From Ehrlichia canis str. Jake (GTDB lineage Bacteria; Pseudomonadota; Alphaproteobacteria; Rickettsiales; Anaplasmataceae), in assembly GCF_000012565.1 (NCBI RefSeq), contig NC_007354.1, forward strand, positions 372,001-436,000: a stretch of 64,000 bases of DNA, read 5' to 3'. A program made the position numbers and the translations under genes. Under the pieces are notes generated by a model that did no database searches, had not been told where the DNA came from, and worked only from the letters and a program-made list of their open reading frames with translations. Below, piece by piece: positions 28,081 through 39,121 of the stretch. How positions within the stretch are numbered: the first letter of the stretch is position 1; each line of letters opens with the position of its first letter.

Positions 28081-30816
28081 ATGAGAAAAGTTTTTTCAGT
28101 ATATCCTGCAGAATCATTTTTAACTGTAGTGGCAAAGTTTGTATTTGATGTTTTTAATGATACTTTTTCTAATGTAATAATTATAGTTCCTAATCAAGAA
28201 GATGTTGAATTGTTATGTAATGAATTAAAACTTTACTTTTCTGACACTGTTTTTGGTAAAATAAAAATTATGTCATTAGCAGATATAGACCAAGATTTAT
28301 TAGTAGGTAATCATGGCTCTATAAAAATTATGAGTCCGATAAGAAAGCTTTTATTATTGATGGAATTCATAAAATTATGGAACTCTGAAAATGATGAAGA
28401 TTACCCATTAACTATGAGTTATGAGCTGGCTACATTGTTGAATGAGATAAATGTACATTGTATAGAGTTGTCAAATTTAGAGAATCTATTTGATTGTGAT
28501 TTACCAGTACATTGTCAAAAGACAGCGAAATTTCTTTTTAGGTTATCTAAGAAATGGAGAGAGGTTTTAAAAGAAGAAGGAGTACTAGATATATTAGAAC
28601 ATAGGAGTTTATATATAAATAGTTTAATTGAGTATTTGGAGAAAGAGTCATTAAATAGTACTGTCATTTTTGCTGGAATGGCATTTGATGAGTTTTTTAT
28701 CAACTTTATTCAAGCACTATATAAATTATCTAATACTAAAATTATACTTCCTTATGTGGATATGACTATTTGTCAAAGTGAGTGGGAGTTATTAGATGAA
28801 TGCCATTATCAGTATTGCATAAAGAATGTGTTAGATGTTTTGATGATTAATAGAGATGATATCATTTTTTTAGGTAGTCCAAGTAGTTCTATATTTGTAA
28901 ATAGTGTATTTAATTTTAATTTATTTTTAGAAGCATATCATAGGAATGAAATTCAAAATTATGATGATTATAATCGTGTTAAATTGATAACTTGCGTTTC
29001 AGATGAAGACGAAGCACAGATTGTGTCTACTCTGGTTAAAGAAAATTCTTGTAATGATCTTACTATATTTACAAATAATTTATTGTTGAGTAAAAGAATA
29101 AATTCTATCTTAGATTCTCAAAATTTATTAGATAAATCAGACAATAGTTACCTGATATTATCTTTCGTATTATATATATTAGAAGTTGCAATAAGTAATT
29201 GGAATCCTATATCTTTATTATCATTACTTAAGCACCCTTTTGTTACTTTAGAATATGTTAAGGAAGATTATGAAGCTTTAGTATCAGATTTTGAATTAAA
29301 AGTTATAAGGTGTTATTCTAGCTGTGATTTTGCTAGTATTGAAAGTAATATAAAAGAACATGTTCCAGATTTGTTATTTTTTTGGGAAAAAATAACAAGT
29401 ATTATGCTTCCTTTAGTTAATGTAAGATATGAAAAAATATCTTCTATAGTTAAAGCTCATATTACCTGCATGAATAATTTATTAAAAGGTAATACTGTAG
29501 TTAGTCTCAATGATAGTAATAAAATTGAAGAGTTTTTTAATAGTTTAAAGAACTCATGTAATGGCATAAAAATATATGGGATAGATTTATACTATGAGAT
29601 CTTATTATCAATTTTGCGTAGTAATTTTTTTTCAGAAAATTATAAATTATCTTGTCTCAACTTGTCTAAGAAAAAAGTCGTAATTTTTGCTGGATTTAAT
29701 GAAATAAATTATGGTGTAAATTCGTTTAATACACTATTAAACGGGTGGATACGTGCTAAATTAGGATTGCCTTCTATTCAAAAAGAGAGAGGTTATTTCG
29801 CATATTTATTACATAGCTTTTTTTATGCAGATAAAATTTATATTACTCAATCTTTGAAAAGCTTTGGTAAAATAAATGAGGAATCTGTATGGGTTAGGCG
29901 GTTAAAAATTCTAGGTGAGCTTTATGATATAGAAGATTTGAAATGTGCGATGCATTTGAGAACACAAGATAAGTCTTTGTTTGATGATGTAAAAAATTTG
30001 GTATATTTGAGACCCAACCCTAATCCAGAGCTTGATAAAAGATTAGGTGCATTTAATATCTTATCATCAACTGCTTTGGAAACTTTAGTAAAGAATCCTT
30101 ATGTGTTTTATTTGAGCAGTATTTTGAATATTTTACCGTGTAGAGGTATTAATGAAAAATTTTCTATGCGTGATTTCGGAATTATTGTGCATAACATTTT
30201 ACATAAATATTTATTAAATAATAAGAGTAAGTGTCAATGTAAGGATTTAGTAGAAATTGCTGTATCGGAGTTGTTGGATAAATATAAAAACTTTCCTCAG
30301 GTTGAAACTATTTTATGGCCTAAATTTCAAAAGATAGCTGAGCAATTTTTTGAAATGAATTTAGAAAGGGATCACTATATTGATGAAATTATGACAGAGC
30401 GTTTTTTTTCTTGGAAAATCAATAGTAATATAAAAGTAGTGTCTAAATGTGATAGAGTAGAGTGTTTGCGAGATGGTAGTGTTGTTATTATTGATTATAA
30501 GACAGGTATGATCCCTTCGCAGTCAGATATTAATTACGGCATTTCCTTACAAATGATAATACAAGCATTAACGGTAAAACAAAGTCTAAAAAAGGATATA
30601 TCAGGGTTAATGTACTGGAAGATGAGTTCAGAAGATATGAAAATAATTTCTATAGATAATTATGTTGAACTTATGAAGCAATTGGAGATTGATTTGGAAC
30701 AGCTAATATTAAATTATGTTACTTTCATGAAACCATTTACTGCATCTTGTGATATGTCTAGATATACTGATTATGATCTTTTAACTCGTATTAAGGAATG
30801 GATGTATTTTGTCTAA
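28081..30816 (+). CDS. addB: Double-strand break repair protein AddB, alphaproteobacterial type
   Basis: AddB pairs with the AddA helicase-nuclease to resect double-strand breaks for RecA-dependent repair, standing in for RecBCD. The protein is 911 residues. The N-terminus has the inactive-helicase-like start (VIIIVPNQEDVELL), a long diverged helicase-like region follows, and the C-terminus holds a PD-(D/E)XK nuclease motif: VVSKCDRVE followed by VIIDYKTGMIPS. The ATG at 28081 directly follows a 200-base divergent gap with hemB. The partner gene addA is not in the window and, in related genomes, may lie elsewhere. Low sequence conservation is normal for AddB, so the name rests on the overall pattern and the nuclease motif. 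Confidence 0.85.
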   Translation: MRKVFSVYPAESFLTVVAKFVFDVFNDTFSNVIIIVPNQEDVELLCNELKLYFSDTVFGKIKIMSLADIDQDLLVGNHGSIKIMSPIRKLLLLMEFIKLWNSENDEDYPLTMSYELATLLNEINVHCIELSNLENLFDCDLPVHCQKTAKFLFRLSKKWREVLKEEGVLDILEHRSLYINSLIEYLEKESLNSTVIFAGMAFDEFFINFIQALYKLSNTKIILPYVDMTICQSEWELLDECHYQYCIKNVLDVLMINRDDIIFLGSPSSSIFVNSVFNFNLFLEAYHRNEIQNYDDYNRVKLITCVSDEDEAQIVSTLVKENSCNDLTIFTNNLLLSKRINSILDSQNLLDKSDNSYLILSFVLYILEVAISNWNPISLLSLLKHPFVTLEYVKEDYEALVSDFELKVIRCYSSCDFASIESNIKEHVPDLLFFWEKITSIMLPLVNVRYEKISSIVKAHITCMNNLLKGNTVVSLNDSNKIEEFFNSLKNSCNGIKIYGIDLYYEILLSILRSNFFSENYKLSCLNLSKKKVVIFAGFNEINYGVNSFNTLLNGWIRAKLGLPSIQKERGYFAYLLHSFFYADKIYITQSLKSFGKINEESVWVRRLKILGELYDIEDLKCAMHLRTQDKSLFDDVKNLVYLRPNPNPELDKRLGAFNILSSTALETLVKNPYVFYLSSILNILPCRGINEKFSMRDFGIIVHNILHKYLLNNKSKCQCKDLVEIAVSELLDKYKNFPQVETILWPKFQKIAEQFFEMNLERDHYIDEIMTERFFSWKINSNIKVVSKCDRVECLRDGSVVIIDYKTGMIPSQSDINYGISLQMIIQALTVKQSLKKDISGLMYWKMSSEDMKIISIDNYVELMKQLEIDLEQLILNYVTFMKPFTASCDMSRYTDYDLLTRIKEWMYFV

Positions 30817-31388
30817 TGTATTAACCTCTCATGAATATATAAAATTGTTAAAACTTTATATATTTTATGTACTTTACTGAATAACTTATAGTTTTTAATG
30901 TAAAAAGTGATACATTATTAAATTACTTATCATGTAGAATTGTATAAGTTAAAGGATATATTAAATTATTTGAGTAGTATGATATAAAAAATAAAGTAAC
31001 TGTCATGAAGTAGAAATATATTATAAAAATGTATTAAGTAATGTAAATGATATCAAGTTACTAGTTGAAGTGATGTTTTATATTTTAAATTCCGAAAGAT
31101 GTACTGTATGTCTGTAAAATGGTGAAGATAAGAATTAGTGAAGTTCTTACATTATTTAAAAATATTTTTTTATTTATGCAATGTGTTACATATTATCATC
31201 ATTATTTATATAAATGTGTGTTTTATTGGCAAAGAGTATATTAATCATATTATATTGAAGTGTATAAACGATATGGCAATAGATATATCGTTAAAATTGA
31301 TTAAGTATTTCTCATGTTAAATAATTATTGACATGAAAAGTAAATAACAGTAACTTTTTAGTTCTTTTTTATAGTTTTGGTATCTAAA
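30817..31388. other. Gap between addB and the first ProP-like transporter; no gene supported
   Basis: AT-rich sequence with a short GTG-initiated frame (31138-31320) that has no ribosome-binding site and no family resemblance. A possible promoter for the downstream transporter lies at 31328-31356. Confidence 0.4.
31328..31356 (+). promoter_or_regulatory. Possible sigma-70 promoter for the first ProP-like transporter
   Basis: A perfect -35 TTGACA (31328-31333) is followed after 17 bases by TAACTT (31351-31356), a weak -10. The start codon lies 32 bases further on. In such AT-rich DNA a chance match is possible. Confidence 0.4.
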
Positions 31389-32636
31389 ATGTCACATAGT
31401 CTTAATAAGAAAGCGATTTTTTCTTTGCTTTTATGTGCTTTTATAGAGTGTTATGATTTTTTAGTATACGGAAATTTTGGACGTATATTTAGTCAGATAT
31501 TTTTTTCTCAAATTAATAATGAAAGTCTGTCACTAATATTATCATTTGCTATATTTGCAATAGCTTTTTTTGTTAGGCCTATTGGATCATTGTTATTTGG
31601 ATATATTGGAGATAAATATGGAAGGAAAGTTTCTTTATTTGTTTCTGCTTCTATGCTTATTCTATCAGTTGGAGGTATTGCATTTTTACCTACTGTTGAT
31701 TCTATAGGTGTGTTAGCACCTATTTTATTGGTATTGTTGCGTACTTTACAAGGTTTGTCTTTTGGAGGAGAAGTGGGTGCTATTGTTTTGATAGCAGAAA
31801 GTGTAAGTAAAAATAAAGTTCCTGCACTATTAAGTTTACATTTTGCATTGGCAATAATTGGCGGTGCAACTGGGTCTTTCATTTTTAAGTTATGTTATAA
31901 CTTTATTCCAGAAGTACAATTTTATTCTTGGGGCTGGAGAATACCATTTATTATAGGGTTAATTATGTCTATAATATTACCTTTTTTACGTCATTCTATT
32001 GAGGAAAGTAGGCAGTATTTAGATTATACATCTGGTAAAAAAGTTTCTAAAGTTCCCATTTTAGATATAGTATTACGTTACAAAAAAATTTGTATTATTA
32101 CATTTAGCTTAATAGGAGCTGCTAATGCATTGTTTTATATGTTTTTTGTATTTTTAGATGTACAACAACAATTAAGTATAATGGGTTACTGTTTATTGAT
32201 ATTAACAATGTTAGCATCAGGCTTTATATCTTTTCTTCTTTTTCAAATATACAAGCCTGAAAATGTGGTATTTATCATTCAAGTTGTATTTATTACATGT
32301 GTATCTCCTGCTGTATGTTTCTTAGGTCTTAATTCTGTAATTAGTTATTTTATCTTAGCAGTTATATTAGGTTTGTACGCAACTCCTTTATTATCTATGT
32401 TAGTGTTTTTATTGCCAGTTAGTATAAGACAAACTGGATTCTCAATGTGTTATAGTATTGCAGTTGCGGTGTTTGGTGGCGCTACTCCTGCAGTATGCTT
32501 ATGGTTAAGTGAAATTACTCAGTCAAGTATCTCTCCTATAATTTATTTAGATTGCTGTGCACTATTATCTTTAGTTGGTATTTTGTGTTTAAAACAACAT
32601 AATGCCAAGAAGTGTGAACAAGTAATGTATGCATGA
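31389..32636 (+). CDS. ProP-like MFS transporter (metabolite:H+ symporter family), copy 1
   Basis: This ~415-residue carrier resembles the proline/betaine branch of the MFS. It starts with the branch-typical LLCAFIECYDFLVYGNF in span 1. The motif-A loop GYIGDKYGRKVSLF is between spans 2 and 3, and RTLQGLSFGGEVGAIVL in span 4. Later come the branch-typical SWGWRIPFIIGL and LRHSIEESRQY. About twelve spans are predicted. ATG at 31389 is preferred to the TTG at 31377. A close paralogue lies 0.85 kb downstream in the same direction, so the pair probably arose by tandem duplication. Possible substrates are host proline, betaine or organic acids; the sequence does not decide. Confidence 0.87.
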   Translation: MSHSLNKKAIFSLLLCAFIECYDFLVYGNFGRIFSQIFFSQINNESLSLILSFAIFAIAFFVRPIGSLLFGYIGDKYGRKVSLFVSASMLILSVGGIAFLPTVDSIGVLAPILLVLLRTLQGLSFGGEVGAIVLIAESVSKNKVPALLSLHFALAIIGGATGSFIFKLCYNFIPEVQFYSWGWRIPFIIGLIMSIILPFLRHSIEESRQYLDYTSGKKVSKVPILDIVLRYKKICIITFSLIGAANALFYMFFVFLDVQQQLSIMGYCLLILTMLASGFISFLLFQIYKPENVVFIIQVVFITCVSPAVCFLGLNSVISYFILAVILGLYATPLLSMLVFLLPVSIRQTGFSMCYSIAVAVFGGATPAVCLWLSEITQSSISPIIYLDCCALLSLVGILCLKQHNAKKCEQVMYA

Positions 32637-33489
32637 ATTGCATTGCTTATTAGATGTTAGCTTTGATGATTACTTTATAGTTAGTAGTGTAAGTTATATG
32701 TGGTTGGTGGCAGGTATTTTTAAGGTAATTGCCTAGTTAGTGTATAGATTTTGATTAATGCATGTTTAAAAAAAATAATAAGTTTTGGTAGGAATATTTG
32801 CAAGAGAGTTTTGCTATTTGTTTAAATATTAATCTGTATGCGTTCTAGAAAATAATATGTTTGCCATAATAATATTACAAATCATGTTTTTCTATTTTCA
32901 GTAAGTAATCTGCAAACATAATTTTGGTTATTAGTAATGTAATGTTTAATTTATGGGCAATTATCTTTTTAAAGTGATTCTTGGATAATATAAATTTTTG
33001 AATTATGAATGTTTTAAAAAATAATGTGTTTGTAAAATGAGTTGTAAATATAGTAATAATCTTGATTGTTGTTGACCAAGTGGACAGGTGATTAATAGGT
33101 GACTGTATTGTTAAGTAAATATTGATAGTGTAGGTTTTGAAATTGAGTGTGTTATAAAAGTAACAATTTATTATTGAAATGTAATTTATGTTGTTGTAAG
33201 TTTCAAAAGTAGATTCAAGTAATTAAGCAATATGATAAGCAGTTGATTGTGTTTTGAGGTAAATATTGGTTATGTATTGTAAATGTACGTAGGAGTTAGT
33301 AGTACAATAAATTTTTGTTAGTTATAAGTATAGTTTGGTATTTTATAGTATATTGTCTTATTTAAGTAGTGTGTAGTGTTGTATAGATTGTGAGGAATCT
33401 GGGTGGATTATTTAGTTACTTGATTTTGATTGACATTAATAACCGATGATTATAGTTATGATGAAATCAGTATTTAATGAGTCGCATAT
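32637..33489. other. Gap between the two ProP-like transporters
   Basis: No gene is supported in 853 bases. A weak internal repeat is visible: GCGTTCTAGAAAATAATATGTTTG near 32840 (fewer than 25 bases, aligned with ATGTTTTAAAAAATAATG near 33008). A TTGACA at 33430 could be part of a promoter for the second transporter, but its -10 is poorly spaced. Confidence 0.35.
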
Positions 33490-34725
33490 ATGTCAACGCG
33501 TTCTAGTGTTAAGCCTATATTATCAATACTTATATGTGCGTTCGTAGAATGTTATGATTTTTTGATCTATGGAAATTTTAGCAGAATGTTTAGTAAAATG
33601 TTTTTTGCACATATCACTGAAGATTTTGCTATGGTGTTATCACTTATGTCATTTGGAATGGCTTTTTTTGTGAGACCTTTTGGATCATTATTATTTGGCT
33701 ACATTGGTGATAAGTATGGTAGAAAAACTGCTTTATTTAGTTCTGCAACTTTGCTTATTATATCTGTAGGTGGTATAGCTTTTTTACCACTTTTTGAAAC
33801 TATAGGTGTATTATCTCCTATTTTGTTGATAGTATTTCGTGTGTTGCAGGGATTATCTTTTGCTGGGGAAATAGGTGCTGTAGTTTTGATGGTAGAAAAT
33901 GCAAAAAATACTCGTAATATTATTTATGCAATGTATAGTCATTTTATTGTAGGAATATTTGGTGGTGCAGTTGGATGTTATATTTTTAAACTATGTAATA
34001 ACTTGATTCCTGAATATCAATTTTATTCTTGGGGGTGGAGAATTCCATTTATTGTGGGATTATTAATGTCTTTTTCATTGCCTTTTTTGCGTAATTCTAT
34101 AGAGGAAAGTAGAGAGTATTTGTATTATAATAATAAAAATAAAATTTCAAAAGTACCTATTGTAGATATAATATTGAATTATAAGTATCCTTTTATAATG
34201 GTATGCATTTTTGTGCCTTTTTGTAATGCTTTGTTTTACACTTTTTTTGTATTTTTGGAAGTGCAAAGCAAAGTTAATGTGCTGATATATTCTTTGTTGA
34301 TTTTAACAATAGTTTTATCAGGTTATCTAATTTCTCTTATATGTAGAGTGTATAAAACTACAACTGTTGTGTTCAGTGCAAATATATTTTTTATTGTCAT
34401 TATATCTCCTCTTATATGGTTTTTTGGTGAATCTATTTTTACTTATTTTTTGACAGCATTGTCTTTGGGTATGGCTTCTACACCTCTTAGTGCTATACTT
34501 ATGCTATTGTTTCCAGCAAATGTTAGACAAACTGGTTATTCAGTTGCTTTTAGTATTGGAATAGGGTGTTTTGGTATGTTAACTCCAATGATTTTCTTAT
34601 GGTTGTCGCAGTTAGGTTTATCTACTGTATTTTGCATGGATCTTTATGCATTATTTTCTTTATATGGTTTTTATTGTCTCAAGAAAGATAAGAATGTTAT
34701 TAAATATGAGAGTACGTTTAAATAA
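33490..34725 (+). CDS. ProP-like MFS transporter, copy 2
   Basis: This 411-residue carrier is a paralogue of the gene at 31389-32636. The shared landmarks are CAFVECYDFLIYGNF, GYIGDKYGRKTALF, RVLQGLSFAGEIGAVVL, SWGWRIPFIVGLL and LRNSIEESREY; the C-terminal halves diverge more. The start at 33490 is the only ATG before span 1 in this frame. Divergence between the two copies is large enough that they may differ in substrate. The MFS call is firm and the ProP-like branch is well supported; the substrate is not known. Confidence 0.87.
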   Translation: MSTRSSVKPILSILICAFVECYDFLIYGNFSRMFSKMFFAHITEDFAMVLSLMSFGMAFFVRPFGSLLFGYIGDKYGRKTALFSSATLLIISVGGIAFLPLFETIGVLSPILLIVFRVLQGLSFAGEIGAVVLMVENAKNTRNIIYAMYSHFIVGIFGGAVGCYIFKLCNNLIPEYQFYSWGWRIPFIVGLLMSFSLPFLRNSIEESREYLYYNNKNKISKVPIVDIILNYKYPFIMVCIFVPFCNALFYTFFVFLEVQSKVNVLIYSLLILTIVLSGYLISLICRVYKTTTVVFSANIFFIVIISPLIWFFGESIFTYFLTALSLGMASTPLSAILMLLFPANVRQTGYSVAFSIGIGCFGMLTPMIFLWLSQLGLSTVFCMDLYALFSLYGFYCLKKDKNVIKYESTFK

Positions 34726-35639
34726 TTTATATTGATTAAAATTTATGTGATTTAAGAATATTTAGTAGACTTTTTGATTATATTTTTTATGTAATTATTT
34801 ATAATGTATTTACCAATGTTGTAGTATTTTGTGATTAGTGTTATATCATTTTATTTTTAGGTGATAGTAGTACCCTGTATAGTATTGAGATTTCAAGATT
34901 TTTTTATTAATTATATTAAGTGTATTAGAAGTGTGTAAGCCTTATTTATGTTATTTGTGACAGGGTAGAATTCTATGATTGTGTTGTTGATTATTAAATA
35001 TTGAGGCTTAATGTATATTAGGAACAACAACTCAACTGTGCTGTACTCTTAAAAGAATTGATTATGTAATAATTTTTATAGCAGTAATTTTAGTAGAAAA
35101 TTGAGTGTTGATGTATGAAGTAGTAATTTGGGAACTAAAGTAGCATTAATTATAATATTTTTGGGATATTGTGGTAGTTCTTTTATACAGTGAATTTATA
35201 AATTATGGAATGTGTTGCTTAGTATGATGAGTGCATAATTAATAATATGCGTATGATTTATAATATTCTATGGTAACAGTTAATATTGTAATGCAGTTTT
35301 TGTATGACAGAGGTTAGTGTAAATTAAAATATCTGATATATGAGATTTTGATACTGAAATAGTATTGTCTTATAATAACTGTACCTTTCATATATTTGTT
35401 ATACTTAGTATTTTAATAATAACTGCTTGAGAAAAGTTGGCAATACAATGTTTAATATAACGTAGTAATATACCATGTATTTGAAAGTTCATACGTTACT
35501 GATAATGTGAGATGTTATTTTTTAACAGTAACTACACTGTAAACTAATGTTTTTATTTATATTGAAATGCAATAAAATTTTCTCAAATGGGTAAACTAAG
35601 AGAATTATATAATATAGTGATAAATAACTTGTATTGTTA
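34726..35639. other. Convergent gap between transporter copy 2 and ssb; nothing recognised
   Basis: 914 AT-rich bases without a supportable gene, RNA or clear repeat by eye. Confidence 0.4.
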
Positions 35640-36113
35640 CTAAAATGGTATTTCGTCGTCAATAATTATGTCATCACAACTGCTATCTTGAAAATTTTCT
35701 TTGCTAAAGCTTTCTGTAGAATACTCATTGGGTATAGCATTATTATCCATAGTATTATTTTTAGCATCTAACATATACAATGCTGAGTTAAATCCTTGTA
35801 GAATTACTTCTGTTGTATAGCGATCTACGTTATTTTGGTCTGTCCATTTTCTTGTTCTTAATGATCCTTCTATATAGATCTTGCTGCCTTTACGTACACA
35901 GTTTTTTATAATTTTGACTAAACCTTCATTAAATACTACTATATTATGCCATTCTGTTTTTTCTGTACGTATACCAGATGTCTTGTCTACCCAGCTTTCT
36001 GATGTTGCAATGGAAAAACTTGCCATTTCTTTCCCATTTTGCATTACTCTAATATCTGGGTCTTTGCCTAGATTGCCTATTAAAATTACTTTATTTACGC
36101 CGATAGTGGACAT
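35640..36113 (-). CDS. ssb: Single-stranded DNA-binding protein
   Basis: SSB coats single-stranded DNA during replication, recombination and repair and recruits partners by its acidic tip. The ~157-residue protein has an N-terminal OB fold (NKVILIGNLGKDPDIRVM, FSIATSESW, KTEWHNIVVF, GSKIYIEGSLRTRKW) up to about residue 110. A polar linker and the canonical acidic C-terminal tip DDEIPF follow. I chose ATG at 36113 (MSTIGVNKVILIGN); the frame extends nine codons further to 36140, but this does not fit the family. It is divergent from the malonyl-CoA decarboxylase gene. Confidence 0.96.
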   Translation of the reverse strand: MSTIGVNKVILIGNLGKDPDIRVMQNGKEMASFSIATSESWVDKTSGIRTEKTEWHNIVVFNEGLVKIIKNCVRKGSKIYIEGSLRTRKWTDQNNVDRYTTEVILQGFNSALYMLDAKNNTMDNNAIPNEYSTESFSKENFQDSSCDDIIIDDEIPF

Positions 36114-36263
36114 AGTTGTATTTTCATAATGAATTAACAAGCATTATTATCGTATTTTATTAACAAATCAGTCAATAATTTTGTTATTAATATTGCTAAA
36201 AAAATAGACTAATGGTACAGAATGGTGTTATCTAGAGTATTTACTTTTTGATTGTGGTTCACA

Positions 36264-37640
36264 ATGGATAATTCATTACCGGTAATAAGGAGCAAAACAA
36301 TAAACAGTGTTTTTAAAGTCATGGGTGAAATGGCTGATGCAATATTTTCTTGGGTTGGTAGTATTAATAAGGATTTAACCAGGGATCAAGATATTAGCAA
36401 TCTTTATGAGAAAATGAAAGAATGTGTTAATCCAAAGGGTGGGGAAATTAAAGCAAGGTATAATACTATATCTCTTGGTAATTTATATTTGAACTTATCT
36501 GATGTTGGTAAAATAGCGTTTTTTAAATTGTTAGAAGGAAAATTTAGTGCTGATAGAATTGCGATAGATGAAAAGATAGGTGATTATATACGTGAGACAG
36601 ATGAAAATAAGAAAAGAAAATGTGAATTTGAATTGATGACAGTTTTGGAATCTCCCAGATTTCATATACTTAAACAATTTATTTCATTACCTGATGGTTT
36701 AAAGTTTATTGTTGACATGAGAGCTGATGTAATGCGCTTGAAGGATAAATGTCAATTGTTTTTTTCTCTAGAAAAAGATTTAAGGCATATATTATCTACT
36801 TGGTTTGATGTTGGACTTCTGGATTTGCATCAAATTACATGGGATTCCCCTGCTTCTTTATTGGAAAAGTTGATTTTATATGAAGCAGTTCATGCAATTT
36901 CTTCATGGGATGACTTACGAGATAGATTAGATTCAGATCGGAGATGCTTTGCTTTTTTCCACTATAAAATGTCAGTTGAACCTTTAATTTTTGTGGAGGT
37001 AGCTCTTGTTGATGAAATGGCTACTAGTATACAAATGTTATTAGATTCTCATGTTCCACCTAAAGATCCGAAGAATGCAAAAGTTGCTATTTTTTATTCT
37101 ATTTCAAATACACAGAGAGGGCTTTCTGGAATAAGCTTAGGTAACTTTTTAATAAAACGTGTTGTTAATAAATTGTCAGAAGAGTTTCAACATATTAAAA
37201 TTTATGCAACTCTTTCTCCGATACCTGGGTTTGTTAGATGGCTTACAAAAACTTTACCAGATAATCTTGAATTACTAAATGATCTTAAAGTTAATATATC
37301 TATTGATGATATAATATCATATGTGAATAATAAGCAGTATGCTGATTTGACTCAGGATATTAAAAGTTTGTTTCTAAAATTATGTGCTTATTATTTAGTA
37401 AAAGCTAAAAGTGTTGATAGAGCATTAGATCCAGTAGCACATTTTCATTTAAGTAATGGTGCGATTATCAAGCAATTAAACTGGATGGCTGATATTTCTG
37501 AAAAGGGTTTGAGTAGTTCAATGGGTATTATGGTAAATTATCATTATGAATTATCTAAAATAGATGATAATTATGAAAACTATGTCATTAATAAAGAGAT
37601 TAATTGTTCAAAAGAAGTATTGTCACTATTAAAGCGTTGA
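36264..37640 (+). CDS. Malonyl-CoA decarboxylase
   Basis: The ~458-residue protein belongs to the malonyl-CoA decarboxylase family, which converts malonyl-CoA to acetyl-CoA and CO2. Recognisable are the N-terminal helical domain and the catalytic GNAT-like domain, with the serine-containing SISNTQRGLSGISLGNFLIK and the histidine of VAHFHLSNGA, the catalytic Ser-His pair of the family, followed by INWMAD-like KQLNWMADIS. ATG at 36264 is preferred over a TTG at 36252. It precedes gatB by 32 bases on the same strand and may be co-transcribed. In a bacterium with fatty-acid synthesis (fabI nearby) the enzyme could balance malonyl-CoA or detoxify it; that role is inferred. Confidence 0.9.
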   Translation: MDNSLPVIRSKTINSVFKVMGEMADAIFSWVGSINKDLTRDQDISNLYEKMKECVNPKGGEIKARYNTISLGNLYLNLSDVGKIAFFKLLEGKFSADRIAIDEKIGDYIRETDENKKRKCEFELMTVLESPRFHILKQFISLPDGLKFIVDMRADVMRLKDKCQLFFSLEKDLRHILSTWFDVGLLDLHQITWDSPASLLEKLILYEAVHAISSWDDLRDRLDSDRRCFAFFHYKMSVEPLIFVEVALVDEMATSIQMLLDSHVPPKDPKNAKVAIFYSISNTQRGLSGISLGNFLIKRVVNKLSEEFQHIKIYATLSPIPGFVRWLTKTLPDNLELLNDLKVNISIDDIISYVNNKQYADLTQDIKSLFLKLCAYYLVKAKSVDRALDPVAHFHLSNGAIIKQLNWMADISEKGLSSSMGIMVNYHYELSKIDDNYENYVINKEINCSKEVLSLLKR

Positions 37641-37672
37641 TTTAATATGTTTTATTTAAATGATATGTTTTT

Positions 37673-39121
37673 ATGAGAGTTATTAAAGGAAATAAATGTG
37701 ATTGGGAAGTAGTGATAGGACTGGAGGTTCATGCACAAGTTATTTCTAATTCTAAGTTATTTTCTGGTGCTTCAGCAAAAACTTATGATGCTCCCCCTAA
37801 TACACAAGTGTCACTTTTTGATGTAGCGATGCCAGGTATGTTGCCTGTACTTAATGAGTACTGTATTTACCAAGCTGTAAAAACTGGGATTGCTTTATCT
37901 TGTAAAATTAGTAAATATTCAGCATTTGATAGAAAAAATTATTTTTATCCTGATTTGCCTGCTGGTTATCAAATAACGCAGTTTTATTACCCGATAGCTA
38001 CAGAAGGTAAAGTTGTTTTAGAAGATCATAATGCTAAGGAAGTTCGTATTGCAAGGATTCATCTTGAACAAGATGCTGGAAAAAGTATACATGAATTTAG
38101 TCAGACTTATATAGATTTCAATAGGGCAGGTGTTGCATTAATGGAAATAGTATCAGAACCTGATTTAAGATCTGTTGAGGAAGTTGCAGAATATCTAAAG
38201 AAATTGCGTATGATATTACGTTTTATAGGTACATGTGATGGGGATATGGAAAAGGGTTCTTTTCGTTGTGATGCAAATGTTTCAGTAAGGCCTTTTGGTA
38301 GCAATGAACTTGGAGTAAGGTCTGAAATAAAAAATCTAAATTCTATTCGTTATGTTATGCAGGCAATAGAGTATGAGGCAAATAAACAGGTCAATATTTT
38401 GGAAAATAATGAAATATTTACTCAAAATACATTATTGTTTGATGTTTCATTAGGACAAACGAGAGTCATTAGAACTAAAGAAGATGCTCATGATTATAGA
38501 TATTTTCCAGATCCTGATTTGTTCCCAGTAAAAATTGATGACCAATATATAGATCATGTAAAATCTTTGTTACCAGAATTACCTTTGCAAAAAAGAGACC
38601 GTTATATTAATGATTTTAATCTAAATAAATCTGATGCAGATATTTTATCTTCCGATAAAGATGTTGCTATGTATTTTGAAAAAGTTGTAGAAAAGCATGA
38701 TGCTAGACTTGCAGCATCTTGGATAATAGGTGAGCTTTTTGGTAGATTAAATAAGCTTGGAATTACTATTGATGAATCTTCAGTAAAAGCTGAGCATTTA
38801 ATACAATTACTTGATTTAATAGTTGATAATACTATTTCTGGGAAGATAGCAAAGCAAGTATTTGATATGATGTTTGAATCAGGTAAGCTCCCTGCATTAA
38901 TAGTTAGTGAGCATGGATTAAAACAAGTAGATGATGCAGATGTATTGTATGTGGTTGTAGAAAAGATTTTGAAAGATAATGCAAGTAAGGTTGAAGAATA
39001 TAAACAAGGCAAGGAAAAATTGTTTGGATATTTTGTAGGGCAGGTAATGAAAGAAACACAAGGTAAAGCAAATCCTGAAATGGTAAATTCTATTATCAAA
39101 CAACAATTAGAAAGTAAGTAG
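37673..39121 (+). CDS. gatB: Aspartyl/glutamyl-tRNA amidotransferase subunit B
   Basis: GatB is the tRNA-binding kinase subunit of GatCAB, which converts misacylated Glu-tRNAGln or Asp-tRNAAsn to Gln-tRNAGln or Asn-tRNAAsn. The 482-residue length is typical. Family signatures are VIGLEVHAQ at the start, [46 protein letters not shown], and [21 protein letters not shown]. The C-terminal helical tail (YatB/Yqey-like) ends with [16 protein letters not shown]. The start is ATG at 37673. gatC and gatA are not adjacent. It lies close behind the malonyl-CoA decarboxylase gene. Confidence 0.97.
   Translation: MRVIKGNKCDWEVVIGLEVHAQVISNSKLFSGASAKTYDAPPNTQVSLFDVAMPGMLPVLNEYCIYQAVKTGIALSCKISKYSAFDRKNYFYPDLPAGYQITQFYYPIATEGKVVLEDHNAKEVRIARIHLEQDAGKSIHEFSQTYIDFNRAGVALMEIVSEPDLRSVEEVAEYLKKLRMILRFIGTCDGDMEKGSFRCDANVSVRPFGSNELGVRSEIKNLNSIRYVMQAIEYEANKQVNILENNEIFTQNTLLFDVSLGQTRVIRTKEDAHDYRYFPDPDLFPVKIDDQYIDHVKSLLPELPLQKRDRYINDFNLNKSDADILSSDKDVAMYFEKVVEKHDARLAASWIIGELFGRLNKLGITIDESSVKAEHLIQLLDLIVDNTISGKIAKQVFDMMFESGKLPALIVSEHGLKQVDDADVLYVVVEKILKDNASKVEEYKQGKEKLFGYFVGQVMKETQGKANPEMVNSIIKQQLESK

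Noticed and set aside
31138-31320. 60-codon frame before the first ProP-like transporter
   Set aside because: GTG start without a ribosome-binding site and no resemblance, although it has hydrophobic runs.
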